This document shows positions 53,580-64,000 of a DNA stretch of 64,000 nucleotides, piece after piece; positions within the stretch are counted from its first letter, which is position 1, and each line of letters starts with the position of its first letter. The translations under genes and the position numbers were made by a program. Origin of the DNA: Chara braunii (lineage: Eukaryota; Streptophyta; Charophyceae; Charales; Characeae); contig BFEA01001009.1 of NCBI GenBank assembly GCA_003427395.1, positions 124,160 to 188,159 on the forward strand, in the 5' to 3' direction. Under the pieces are notes generated by a model, which was not told the origin of the DNA, ran no database searches, and saw only the letters and a list, made by a program, of their open reading frames with translations.

Positions 53580-56500
53580 GTGCTGATGTTGGACGTTGAA
53601 ACAGATCCAGGGTCTTTAGATAAAGTTACTGCCTGATTGAAGTAACCCAGGCTGATTGAGTGTTGATCGGATGTTGATTGAATGCTGATTGATCTTGATT
53701 GACGTCTTGTGATAACCCCCTTCCAATGACTTGATGCTATTGAAGCTGACAGGTCACTGAGTACTGGTTAATTGGTAAGGTATTGTATACAGTTTACCTG
53801 ATTGCATGCAACAATTTTGTTCACTTGATAGCAACATTAGGTATTGCTCACTTCATAGCGACGCTGAGTAGTGCTTACTTGGCGGTGATGCTGAGTAGTG
53901 GGATATATGGGGTTGAGCGTTGCTTACCGATCGGGTATACTTGCAAATTCCTTGAGGTGAGGGATTTGAACACTCTCACACTCTCTCAGACTCCGTCCTG
54001 GCCTGTTCGATTGTCTCAAGAGACGAGTAGGTATTGTGCAGTTTCCCGTTAGGCCCGTAGGATTATATGGTGTATTCAATGTTTTTCTACGTCTTCGCCA
54101 TTGTCAGTGCATGTTCCCTCATTAACCTTATGTGGCACTGAAAGTCTTCAGGTATTTCCTATTCCCAAACATTCACCTTATCCTAGTGAAGTGCATAGGT
54201 CATCAATAAAGCATTCTAACCCCCCATGCTTCCCCTGTTTTGCAGAAGTTCTCAACCACAGCTCCACGTGGAAAACACAAGAAACGTACTGAAGGAACTC
54301 GATTATAGCGTCCAACAGTCGCCTTATTATTATTATTATTTTTTTACCAGGGGCAAGCAACCAATCTTTGGTTACAAACAAATACACAACGATTGGCTAG
54401 GGTTCGAAGCAATTAGTGATGGTTGGCTACTACAACAAGTGGCGACCCTAACTATAGCCGCACTATGCAGCAAAGGCTTCTCTACTTTAGATCACCAGTG
54501 TGTCTGGACAACCTTGTGATTAGCGTTGTACACGAGGTCACCAGTATCTCTAGGCTAAGCGCACAGTTAGTCGACGATAGTTCCTACGCTTCTTTCAAGA
54601 GTTGGTAGGTCTAGCTAAAGTTAAAGACCGGGGGATTAAGAATTGTGTGTTTTTAGGCATACATAAGCTCACATACACATCGTTCTGCTTTTCACAGTTG
54701 AAGTAATCAGGGAAAGGAGCTCAACCCTGTCAATCTTAACACGTAGGCTATAATTAACGCTGACTTCTAACGGGCTCACTCGTATCATCGCACAGGGTTA
54801 GTCAAAATCACACCTTATATCATCCCCTCTAGTCAAGAACACACGCAGACAGAAGTTTCACTTATATCCGTCGAGTATGTGCTTAACTAGAAAGTAAGCA
54901 ATTTTCCTTAAATTCACCCTTTTTCCCATTCACCAATCAAGAGAGGGCGTTTGCAACGAAACATGTATGTTTTTACTTTAATAGGGAAAACTCACTCAAC
55001 TCTCTCTAGTAATCAAGGAGGAGTCGTCGAGTTTTTCCCCAATCTGAGGAAGAGTAAATGAGAACCCATTTGGTCTCGTTACACGATCGAGGACGAGGAG
55101 AGAAGTGACAGGATGCAAAGTGAGGAAGCAACGATCAAGCACCTAGATAGAGCGACAACTCTACAATCATACCTTAATACTTCTGGCATGACATTTTTCG
55201 TTTACGACACCCGCAAAAGAAAGTGACAAGGCAACTTATCCAGACAATTTTGTCACTCGTAGACACAACAGCCAATTAGCAGCACCCTCGGTCCATAGCC
55301 CACCGACCTCCGACTGCATTTATGACTGCTCAGTTCTCTGAATATACTTAACTGTTACTTGTCTTTACCCTTCCAACTTTCCAGCCTGTGCTCGGTCACA
55401 ATGTCATCTCATCAAGAGTGGTTCATAGCACATAAGATCTCAACTAACACCCTCAGTCTACTTTGCATGCGCCGCTCCTCCGTCAGGTCTCAATTATTTA
55501 TCCTGCTAGGAAGATCTCATTTCTCCCCATCTCTGCTCATTCAATACGACTTATTAACTAACTGTTCTCTGGACCATGCGCAAGATCATGGGTTAACCCC
55601 GCTCGATAGCCTTAGACAACTTTCAATCCGAACCATATAACAAAGAGAGTGATACACAGTACACGTTCAAGACCGGAGTTCGCCTACAGCGCCTCAGACC
55701 CACTCCCCATCGAGGGTTAGCATTTTCTATTCTCTCAGTTTGAATCCAATTCGCAGCTCGTGTTAATGACATAACGACCCAAGCGAAAGAGATAACATCA
55801 ATCCAAAATTATTTCACCGCTCAGTACGCCCACTAACTGCAGTTCTCGAGTCATTTTGAGACCACCGAGTCCAAAGTAGTTATCCCAAACGCACATGAAT
55901 GTGTGACGTCCGTGACACAGACTAGGTTGACACACACAGAGGAGGCTGGTCGAATAAGAAGATCACCAAATGTCAACCCCCAATCATGCAGAGTCAGAGA
56001 CTCAGGTAAGCTACAGACTGTTGCGGTCAGATGGTGAAGTCAAACAATAATGAGGATGACCACGTCGTCTCCTTTGTGCTCGACTCTCATGAATCTTCCT
56101 CTCATCCCCTCTTATCTCTTGACTACGAGACTGTCTACCCACACCACAAGCGAACACCTAGTAGGCTAGGTGCCTTGAGACAAGTAAAGTAGTGACATGC
56201 AAAACCATTGACAACAAGAAAGTTGAAGTTACCAGAAGCCTGCCGAAAGGGATCTTGAACATGAACACCGTCTAAAGAATGACCAAATAATGCGAGTGAA
56301 GTCAAACATAACGGATCAAGTACAAGGGATAACATTAGCTAAGGTCATTCCCTGCTCAATACACTTGTTGACATCAGTCGATGGGTTGCCTTCAGACTAT
56401 CGAGTCCTGAGCATATGAGCACACGACATCTGTAACATAGACCAAGTGACCGACTTAGATGAGAGGCCGAATGGAAAGACCGGCAATCGTCCGCTTTCCA

Positions 56501-57120
56501 AGAAATTGCGTGCTTCTCAGCCCGTCCCAGGGGACTGACCCCTGTTAATCATGCAGTGGCTTGAGCAAGACAATGTGACGCCAACTACATCACTTTCGTG
56601 CATACCACTCCGCTCCTTCACGAAAGCCTCTCACTCTCACAGGATCTCCTAGAGTTTTCCCTCTCTCCCTAATCCGCCCTCCCTCGCATACGTATGGTAG
56701 TCTTTCACTACTTTCGCCACCTGCAACCTGCATGCGTCAACACTGCTCACTACTGCATGCGGTGCCTCACAACGTCATGTCTCAAGGAGGAGGGTGACGT
56801 CAATAGCGATGATCGGGCTCACATTCTGCCCGTCCCTCTTGGCTTTTGCAGGCCAGGTTCTATACTTGGCCCACGAGCTCGTGACTAGTCCGTGAGGGGA
56901 GTTGATATCAGCCATCAACTATATCCAACAATCGCGTGGCGTCACACCGATTACGCATGGGGCGCCTAATCTGCTAATCCCGAATGCTTTCCTCAGTTGT
57001 TGGTTCAGGGAAGACAAAGTCGCCAGGCACGTGACCCTCACGACCTGCCCACGACCAAAGATTGAACTGCTCATCGATGGTCCCCCGCGCATATGGCGAA
57101 AAGCCCCCGGTAAGAGACGT
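53580..57120. other. 3.5 kb with no gene recognised
   Basis: Short TTGATTGA-like repeats at 53636-53705 and a (TAT)n run at about 54325-54342. Otherwise mixed single-copy-looking sequence without coding or RNA features I can support. Confidence 0.5.
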
Positions 57121-57129
57121 CAACCATAG

Positions 57130-57870
57130 CTACTTCGTACACCATCACGCGTTTTCACGCTCTCTCCGCTAGCGGGGCACTATCCACCGTGAGCCATCCA
57201 GACATCCGTTGACCTCTCAGTCTCGCTCTTCCCACTCTTGAGTGTAATTGTTACGCGCGCTACTGTCTCCATAACTGTGACTGCCCCTCGCCTTTAATCT
57301 TGTCGTCGTCGGCTAGAATTATCCTTTGGGCCGCTCTCTACAGGCTCGGCCGTCGGGTGGTCTCACCTCCACTGGTCCAGTCTATGCCAAGACTGGGTCT
57401 CCCCGTGCAGGTCGCTCGCCTCACTCTCAGCCTCCGTGTCGCGGTCCAAGTGCCTTTGTTCCCCTTACACCGTATCGTTTGAAGTCTCTGCTTCCAGGTA
57501 AGATACGGTCACCTTCACCTCATTTGTGACTCCGTCCCTCCTGCATCTTCTCTCAGCCTGGTCCTTGGCCTCCGTAATGGCCACCTGTTGTCCCTGGTCC
57601 GCCCTCGTTTCTTTCTCTTTTCTCTTTTCTATGTTTACCTCCAGTCTCGCCTCCCGGTTACTGTGGCTATAGTCCAGTATGGCCGTCAGTGTAGCCCCTT
57701 CTCTTGACATCCGCTCCCACCTCCAACGGAATTGGAGGCACCATGGCCTAAAGCCATACAACCCGCTACTACGCACGATGGTCGATTCTCTCTCGATTGG
57801 ACCGTATACGGTACCAGGCTGCAGAGTTTGGAGATAGCCAGGGCCGAACACTCAGAACATGAGTGTGCGC
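57130..57870 (-). pseudogene. ORF relic of the duplicated module (copy B)
   Basis: Minus-strand counterpart of 32875-33325. The reading 57690-57465 contains I-T-E-A-K-D-Q-A-E-R-R and V-T-V-S-Y-L-E-A. The following noncontiguous part (57460-57350) aligns at DNA level with 33090-33200 (GGACCGNGACNCNGAGGCT...GACCACCC). Same caveats on function as copy A. Confidence 0.5.
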
Positions 57871-59221
57871 GCATAGACAGTCCCCCTCACGCTCATCACG
57901 CTGCCTAGCCCTCTCTCTTCGGCCACCAGTAGCCAAATGCTTGCCCCGCCAACTATTTATCAGATTGTTGCAGACCTCGATCCCCATGCTCTGAAGGAGT
58001 TTTCAAATAACTTTCAGAGTCCAGTATTTGAGCTATCTGTAAATTCGAAAAATAAAACAATAAATTAAAGAGAAGACGAGAGGTCGAACCTCAACGGTCA
58101 TAACACAAGCGGCTCACTTTGCTCACTCACCAGTCCCTTTGTTCTTGGCATGATATGATCGCAAGCTCGTCGTAGTAGTCCCATAACGAGATACAAGCGG
58201 GTGTGCCCCCCTTTTCAAAAGATGTCACTAGACTGCCCCTCCTAGATATCCGTGTCCGATAGTAAGGAGGGGGCTTATGACCTTCCAAGGGAGGTGATGA
58301 GCTTCCTACCAACGCGGCCGTGGGTGCTCCCATTTTGGGGTCCCACGACTCAATACCTAGCTAATCATGTTTACGGTAAGCGAAACGTGGGAGGCCAAAC
58401 CAACCTAAGCCGCTCATTCGCAACTACAGTTCGAAAATGAACCGTTCGTTCCCCAACAGGAAGGTAGAAAGAGAAGTTCAACTAAGTCTGAAGAGACAAC
58501 AATAAAAAGAAAAAGGGAAAGGAAACGGAAAAGAAAAAAAATGCGTAGCGCTGCGGTCGTTTCAACCCTTTCCAACTAAGCAAGTGATGCGTCGCTATCC
58601 CCTCCTATTTTTCTTAATTCTTCTTCCCTTTTTCTTTCCTTTACGATTATAATCGTTGTCTTGTATATCTCTCGTAACTCGGCTAGGGGTTACTCAACAC
58701 ACAACAGGAAAATATGCGTCGGTCCTGCTTCCTCTTGATCCCTGGGCAAGCCCGACGGCTACCACGACAAGAGACCCACAGTGCTCAGTTGTACAACAGG
58801 GCGTCGAGCCTGCACGAATCAATAGAGAGCCCACTGGCGCACTTACCTTTTTGCCAGTGCAAACGCCAATTGGACTGATCCATCGCAAATTAAATCAATA
58901 GCAGACCCTATCTGGCACACCACGGAGACTTTGTTCACCACGGAGTTTCCTGGGTAGGAGACTGGTGAACAACGAAGGTACGTGAGTGGACCCCTACTAT
59001 CCAGCGGGGTTACACGAGCAAATGTCTACCACGCAGCAGAGGGCCGGGACACTGCGCCCTCCGACAAGATACCAAACCCCCGCCCAACGTCCCCGCTGGG
59101 CCCAAAACGCAACAACTAAATAGTTTAAAATAGTGTTAGTTAAAAGCTCATTCATTGACTACCGTAGTAATAGGTTGTAAAGTTCTTTGCTGCAACTTTA
59201 CACTAGTCGTCAGTCTATGCT
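57871..59221. repeat. Noncoding part of the duplicated module (copy B)
   Basis: Blocks match the complement of 31.4-32.9 kb (e.g. 58250-58330 with 32225-32300). No gene recognised. Confidence 0.5.
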
Positions 59222-59331
59222 TTGCTGCGACACATAGCGTACTCCGATCATGCTCTTCTCTCCCTTAGTAGTACGCCCCCTTCATCCTTGCAATATTCTC
59301 TCAGTCTCGATTTTCATAGCTACACGTGCAC

Positions 59332-59746
59332 CATGCCTAAGGCGTGCCGGGGACATGAAAGAGGGAGAGGTGGTAGAGGTGGGAAGTCTCTAGAGGAGCC
59401 AGTGCCACGTGTCAGACGACACTTTAGCTCGGAGGAGGAGGAAGAAGAGAAGTATAGATATGAGACTCACTCGAGGGCCTACCCACGCCACTCATTCCCC
59501 GGACGGTATTAAAGAACTCCATCCTCAACAAGGATGGAATATTACCAGAAAAAGTATAACGCGTGCTACAATGCTCCTAGTACTTCCTCCTCTCCATACT
59601 CCCCTAGAGCTTCTACCACCCCCACGACAAGAGAGGCGTTAGTGCCTATACCTCCACCCTCTATTCCATGTGTGACTCCTTTATTGCCCAGCTCAATACT
59701 TGCACTCTCTGCTGCATTTTCTTCCTTCTTGCTCTACTTCAGATAG
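59332..59746 (+). pseudogene. Convergent gag-start-like ORF relic (copy B)
   Basis: ATG 59332 opens an Arg/Gly-rich then Glu-rich segment (E-E-E-E-E-E at about 59431). A TAA at 59510-59512 (Gln context) is followed in phase by M-E-Y-Y-Q-K-K-Y (59534) and a Ser/Pro/Thr-rich tail ending at 59746. Counterpart of the minus-strand relic at 31420-31006. Converges with the G4 pol. Gag N-terminus-like by composition; no catalytic motif. Confidence 0.55.
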
Positions 59747-59749
59747 AGT

Positions 59750-61740
59750 TCATTTTTATCTTTTATGTCTTGCATGAGCAGGAGGTCCGCTCCTTGAACT
59801 TCTGAGTCTCCCCGTTTCTTACCAGACCGCTCTGTCGGCCATCAAATGAAATTTCGGAAGGATTACTTATCTGTTTTCTCATCTACAATTTGGTCTTGAC
59901 TTCTTACTGTCCAGAAACCTGAATTTCTCTTTGACCTTTCCAGTGGAAAAAGTTACTTCGTCTCTTATTTTTGATAATGTTTCAAGGAATATCGTCAATC
60001 TAGAGTTAGCACTCTGGACACTCATTGTCAGCAGTATCAAGAGTAATACATACTAAACCTTTTCTATGTTTTCTGGCCCGAGCGAGACGTCTTCTCAACT
60101 TCTCAAGCAACTGGAAGGAATATCAAACCTCGTTCTTTTTCTATGGTCCAAGTAAGGGGTGTCCCCAACTTCTCAGACAAATAAATGAGGATACCAAACC
60201 CCATTGGGCCCATTCTCTTTCCCTGATCTGGAAATTTTAGATGAATCTGCATAACCCTGCAAAATAACAAGTTCCACAAACCACCAAGCATGATCCCAAC
60301 AAACAAACTCCCTGACAAGCAGTCATCAATCAATAATAAAATAAAATAAATTTCATAACAAACAGTAAATAATATAACAGTTCATCACACCCAAGAATTA
60401 TTGATTACCTAAGTTTTGGTCCACCACTGGCCAGGGGTAGCAGACCTCCCGTCAGCCTTACAAGCCTTATTCGGTCCGGCTCACACCAGGATTGATAAGA
60501 CCATTTATCTTGACAACCCCTTTAATCTGTCTCCAAGTCAGGACCACCATACCCATCACTCGAGTATGGCAACCCTTTGGCGCAGCTCACACCATAACAC
60601 CAGATTATAGAGGGTTTGGTCACCCTACGATAGTAGACCTCCCATCAGTCAAACTGTTCCGTACCTGGATTTGACCACTGCGGTCGGGGACCGGCTCACC
60701 CACCAGTTTTTGGCATAGAGCGATGGCTACCCTGCCCAAATTTTTGAACGTGGGACCCGGTCTAACCACGATTCCAGGCTTTAGCGAACCTCACTGGATT
60801 GCATCTTCTCACTGTGGTAGGGTTCCAGCAGATCCCTTTTAACCTCACATGCAAGACACCCAGAGTCTTAGCCTCAGTCAACAACGGAATTCGACACTCG
60901 CGTCGGGGACCAACTGACCCCACCAAATTGCAACCTACAGCGGTAAGGCTCTGGCTAGCCCCGACAATCAATACATCTTTAGGTTAGAGAAAAAAAACCC
61001 TAACACGGACAGTAAAACAAAATTCAAGCCCACAGTCATACAGTCCATGCCCCAAATAACAGAACAAACATTTATAAAAAAACGTCCCTTCAGTTTCAAG
61101 AGACACTAAACAGCAACGAACGACAACCGACAATGCACTTACTAGAGACCTCACTTCAGTCTCAGGAAAAACAGAGTGTGGATCCCAGAGAGGTCCCTTC
61201 CCTCATATGAAAATACTCCTAAGAAACTTTTCGCCAGTCTCAAGAAAGTATAGAGATACTGACCCCAAAGAGGTCCCTTCCCTCATCTGAAACATAAAAT
61301 AGGCAACTTAGTCAAGAAACAGGAAGTCCCCATGTTGACAACCCTCTGGTCAAGCAAGGTTGAACTTTTTTATGCCAACTCAGTTAGAAGACACGAACCC
61401 CCTCTACTGACAACTCTCTAATCAAATAGAGTTGAACTTCTTTATGCTCGTCAAATGTTCTCTTCATCATGAGATTAATACTCGTTACTCTTTAATGTGC
61501 CACAACCACGAGTTTTTTGAACTTAACATCACGGCAACTGCTCCTCACAATTATCTCATACTTAGAGATTTGATGCTCGTGGATGGACTGCGACCCAGTA
61601 TTCGTGACACTTTAATCTCATCGACTTTGTCACTTATATAAATAATGAAATTAGTTCAAATGCAGAAACGAGTACAAATCATTTGAAAAAGAATTATCAT
61701 ACCTCTCGTGTCAGATTTTGACATGCTGAAAATTGAAATA
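59750..61740 (-). repeat. G4 3' LTR-like noncoding region (inverted copy of 29.0-31.0 kb)
   Basis: The complement matches 29.4-31.0 kb: AGATGAGGGAAGGGACC twice near 61180-61300, the GGGGCTAGCCAGAGCCTTA block at about 60943-60962, and 60103-60333 against 30372-30640. LTR termini not identified. Lacks any M6-like MITE that I can see. Confidence 0.65.
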
Positions 61741-62395
61741 TTGAATTGACAATACAAGAGTAGTCAAAGTTTGCTGAAGTATTTGTCTTTGCAGCACCTC
61801 TCTGTCTCACTATACTTCTCTCAACTTTCAAAAGCAATTTTCTTACTGGATAGCTGACTCTTCTTTTTTTTCTTTTTGACCATTGTAGGAACCAGGTCAG
61901 GATCTGTGAAAATAAATTTACGAAGCCTTGATCCTGACACCATATCATGAACTATTGAACCATCCATCTCTGATATCTCATAGAGTTTGCCTTCTGCTTC
62001 ACCTATAATTATGTAGGGACCGAGTTATCCTGACTCTCATCGTTTAGTCCACTGAGTGTCAATGGAATTGTCAAATAGGAGGACAATGTCACTAACCTTT
62101 AATTTCTTTTTCCTTATATATCTCTTCTTGTTCCATCTCTTTTAATTTGATAGTCTGCTGGTTGTCATTCTCTCTGCAGCATTCATCACTGTCTGAAATA
62201 CCTCTGATATCTGCCTTATTCTGATCTGAAGAAGTTCTGAAATGGAGTATTCTTTGTCTCTCTCTTGAATGTCTTGATTATACTCTCAATAGGCAGAGTA
62301 GCATACCAACCATACCACAGAGTGAATGAAGCATAACCAGTGGTTATCTTGACAGTAATCTTTTCAGCATAGACTGCAGCTGTTAATACTTTTGG

Positions 62396-63230
62396 TCAGT
62401 TTCTAAGGTTCCCTTCACACAATTTAGCCAATGAATCTTTAAAAGTTTTGTGACCTCTCTCAACCGGGGCATTTGCTGGAGGATGGTAAGTAGTTACATA
62501 TCGAATCCTGACACCCAGTCTGAGAGTGGTTCTTCTTACAATCTCATTCTTGAACTCAGATCCTCTGTATGAGATAAACTCTCTAATCAACGGATACATG
62601 AGATAGACTTCCTTTATCCAGTCAGCCACTTTCTCGACTATCTTTCTCTTCAGAGTCTTTTTGCCTCAACGTATGTAGAAAAGTTATTTATCATATTCAG
62701 TATGTATCTCATACCACCATTGCCTAGAAGCATCGTGAGGGATTCAAGTGTAGTCGGTTGTCTGGTTTTACTAGGATAGTGGGAAATAAGGGTTCAATCA
62801 TCCTTGCTGTAAACCTCTTCTGACATAAAATACATGACTTACAGAATTTGTAAATCATATCTCTCATATCTGGCAAGAAGTAAAGTTTAACTGCCTTAGA
62901 GTAGGTTGCTTCAGCAGCCCTATGACCACCAACAACCCTCTCATGTAGCGCAACAATTATTTCGAGTTTTTTTTTTTTTCTTCCACTGAGCACCCTTAAT
63001 GAAGGCAATCCTCCCTTGCCATCCACGAAAAGGTGACCTCTCTTTGATCTGAACTTCTTCCATGAGATTTTACAGTAGTATTCCTTCAACTGCTCTCTTT
63101 CCATCTTTTCTCCAATCTTCTGATAATTTTCATCATATTCTTCAAAGATGAACGATATCGCTTCCTCTTCTTTATTCTTTGAACCGGAATTCTCTTCCAG
63201 TTCATGAGCAGTCACAGCGATTGCATTCAC
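62396..63230 (-). pseudogene. G4 integrase
   Basis: The 63230-62724 stretch carries the HHCC zinc domain (L-H-E...G-G-H, then C-K-S-C-I-L-C). 62629-62396 carries the core, in which the second catalytic Asp of the S-D-R-G-S-E-F block is Tyr (codon TAC, plus-strand 62567-62569), while P-V-E-R-G keeps the Glu. G3 retains that Asp, so the change is specific to this copy. Confidence 0.75.
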
Positions 63231-63341
63231 TTCTTCATACCAATCGTTTTGTTCTTTCTCATTTTCTTTTTCAAGAATTAATTCATAGACATAAGCATTA
63301 GGGTTTTCTCCTCAAGTGTCTCTCTCTTTAGGCTATAAGCT

Positions 63342-63986
63342 TCATTTATAGGAACTTCGAGCTTTATAATCCGTATCATCATCCTCATTCAAGAAGTTAT
63401 CAACATAGACAGATTGTTCTATTGTCCTATTGATATCTTCATCTCCATCTTTCCTCCATTGAATTCGGTTTAGGTCATCTGCCCGATTCTTTTCAGTGAG
63501 AATATTTTCTGGTTTAAAATAAAAAATAAAAATCAAGGCAATCTATCTATTTACTGTTCGATCTACTTATTAACGTTTTTTAATAGCATCTATCACAACA
63601 GATGCATCAGTTCTCAGGATGAATCTCCTTCCAAGTACATAGTGTCTGAAACACCTTAGACAATGGATGATTGTCAGTAGCTCTTTCTTGAACTAGGTAT
63701 AACATTTTTTTGTTGAGTTAGGAGTTGTACTTTCAAACCTTAGAGGTCTCGCTTTCTCATTCTCATCCTTTTGAATGAGTACACTACCGAGAGCTACTGA
63801 TCCTCCATTTGCCTCGATGATGAAGGGTCTTCCCTCTTCATCATCGTAGAAAGACTCTCTCAGTACTACACCTCCATCTTTTATTTTTTCTTGTAAAGTT
63901 TTTGCAGCAATCTGTTTTTTTTCAGTCCATGATAAATCAACCATTTGTCTTACCATCTCTCTCAGAGGGCTCTGCAAGGGTAGCAA
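63342..63986 (-). pseudogene. pol: G4 RT connection - RNase H fragment
   Basis: The 63986-63693 stretch contains G-G-V-V-L-R-E-S-F-Y-D-D-E-E and a V-A-L-G-S-V-L-I-Q segment, i.e. the start of RNase H after the RT thumb. 63536-63342 holds the N-R-A-D-D-L-N-R-I end of RNase H and an acidic linker. Stops and a shift lie in between (about 63560-63690). G3 keeps the same blocks at 26055-26465. Confidence 0.72.
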
Positions 63987-64000
63987 AATAATAAATAAAA

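Larger units (their letters stand above)
61740..64000 (-). mobile_element. G4: degenerate Ty3/gypsy pol, minus strand, truncated by window end
   Basis: Minus-strand RT connection/RNase H (63986-63342), integrase (63230-62396) and pol C terminus (about 62100-61740) in order; the rest lies beyond the window. Same family as G3 but without its MITEs, so it serves as the empty-site reference. Confidence 0.82.

Overview
Eukaryotic, repeat-dominated DNA with no intact host gene that I can defend. The families present (two Ty3/gypsy chromoviruses, degenerate AT-rich Ty3/gypsy copies, hAT-like MITEs, an Ulp1-type protease relic, TTTAGGG-type motifs) fit a streptophyte genome. A charophyte alga such as Chara is my best guess, but that is inference and not shown. 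Isolated Ns (3811, 3814, 6204, 7425) and a 555-base gap (49697-50251) mark a draft assembly.

Layout. (1) 1-7850: chromovirus E1, with leader, gag, protease, RT, RNase H, integrase and a tandemly repeated 3' region; its LTR ends are unresolved. (2) 9.1-18.5 kb: a diffuse array of a short quasi-palindromic repeat, followed by and partly interleaved with a very large decayed plus-strand gene. The gene has a ParB-like segment near 13.1-13.4 kb and, in the same reading phase, an Ulp1/C48-like protease segment at 17.5-18.5 kb. (3) 18.6-29.0 kb: six short hAT-like MITEs with 8-bp target duplications; one sits in a ~208-bp tandem repeat, one stands alone, and four are nested in or at the end of a degenerate gypsy copy (G3, plus strand, 21.4-28.6 kb). 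(4) 28.6-33.4 kb: LTR-like and leader-like sequence plus two convergent ORF relics. The whole 26.0-33.4 kb stretch is matched in inverted orientation by 57.1-64.0 kb (G4, minus strand). (5) 33.4-37.98 kb: simple repeats, including a 1.1-kb purine-rich pentanucleotide array and two (TG)n blocks. (6) 37984-48319: chromovirus E2, the one element with fully resolved ends: LTRs 37984-38288 and 48004-48319, 5-bp target duplication GTGAG, Met-tRNA-type primer site, long leader, gag-pol and chromodomain. (7) 48.3-57.1 kb: repeats, a MITE-like end running into the gap, a 234-bp tandem duplication and one unidentified minus-strand pseudogene (53.1-53.6 kb). (8) 57.1-64.0 kb: the inverted partner of region 4 plus the pol of G4.

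How it fits together. All coding sequence I can recognise is decayed. Most in-frame stops sit where Gln (CAG/CAA), Arg (CGA) or Trp (TGG) would be expected, the signature of C-to-T transition on either strand and so of long-term cytosine methylation and deamination. The window reads as a nested, silenced transposon graveyard. The most unusual items are the quasi-palindrome array with its giant ParB-like/Ulp1-like gene, the MITE family whose ends and cores are conserved while the subterminal words change, and the duplicated convergent module.
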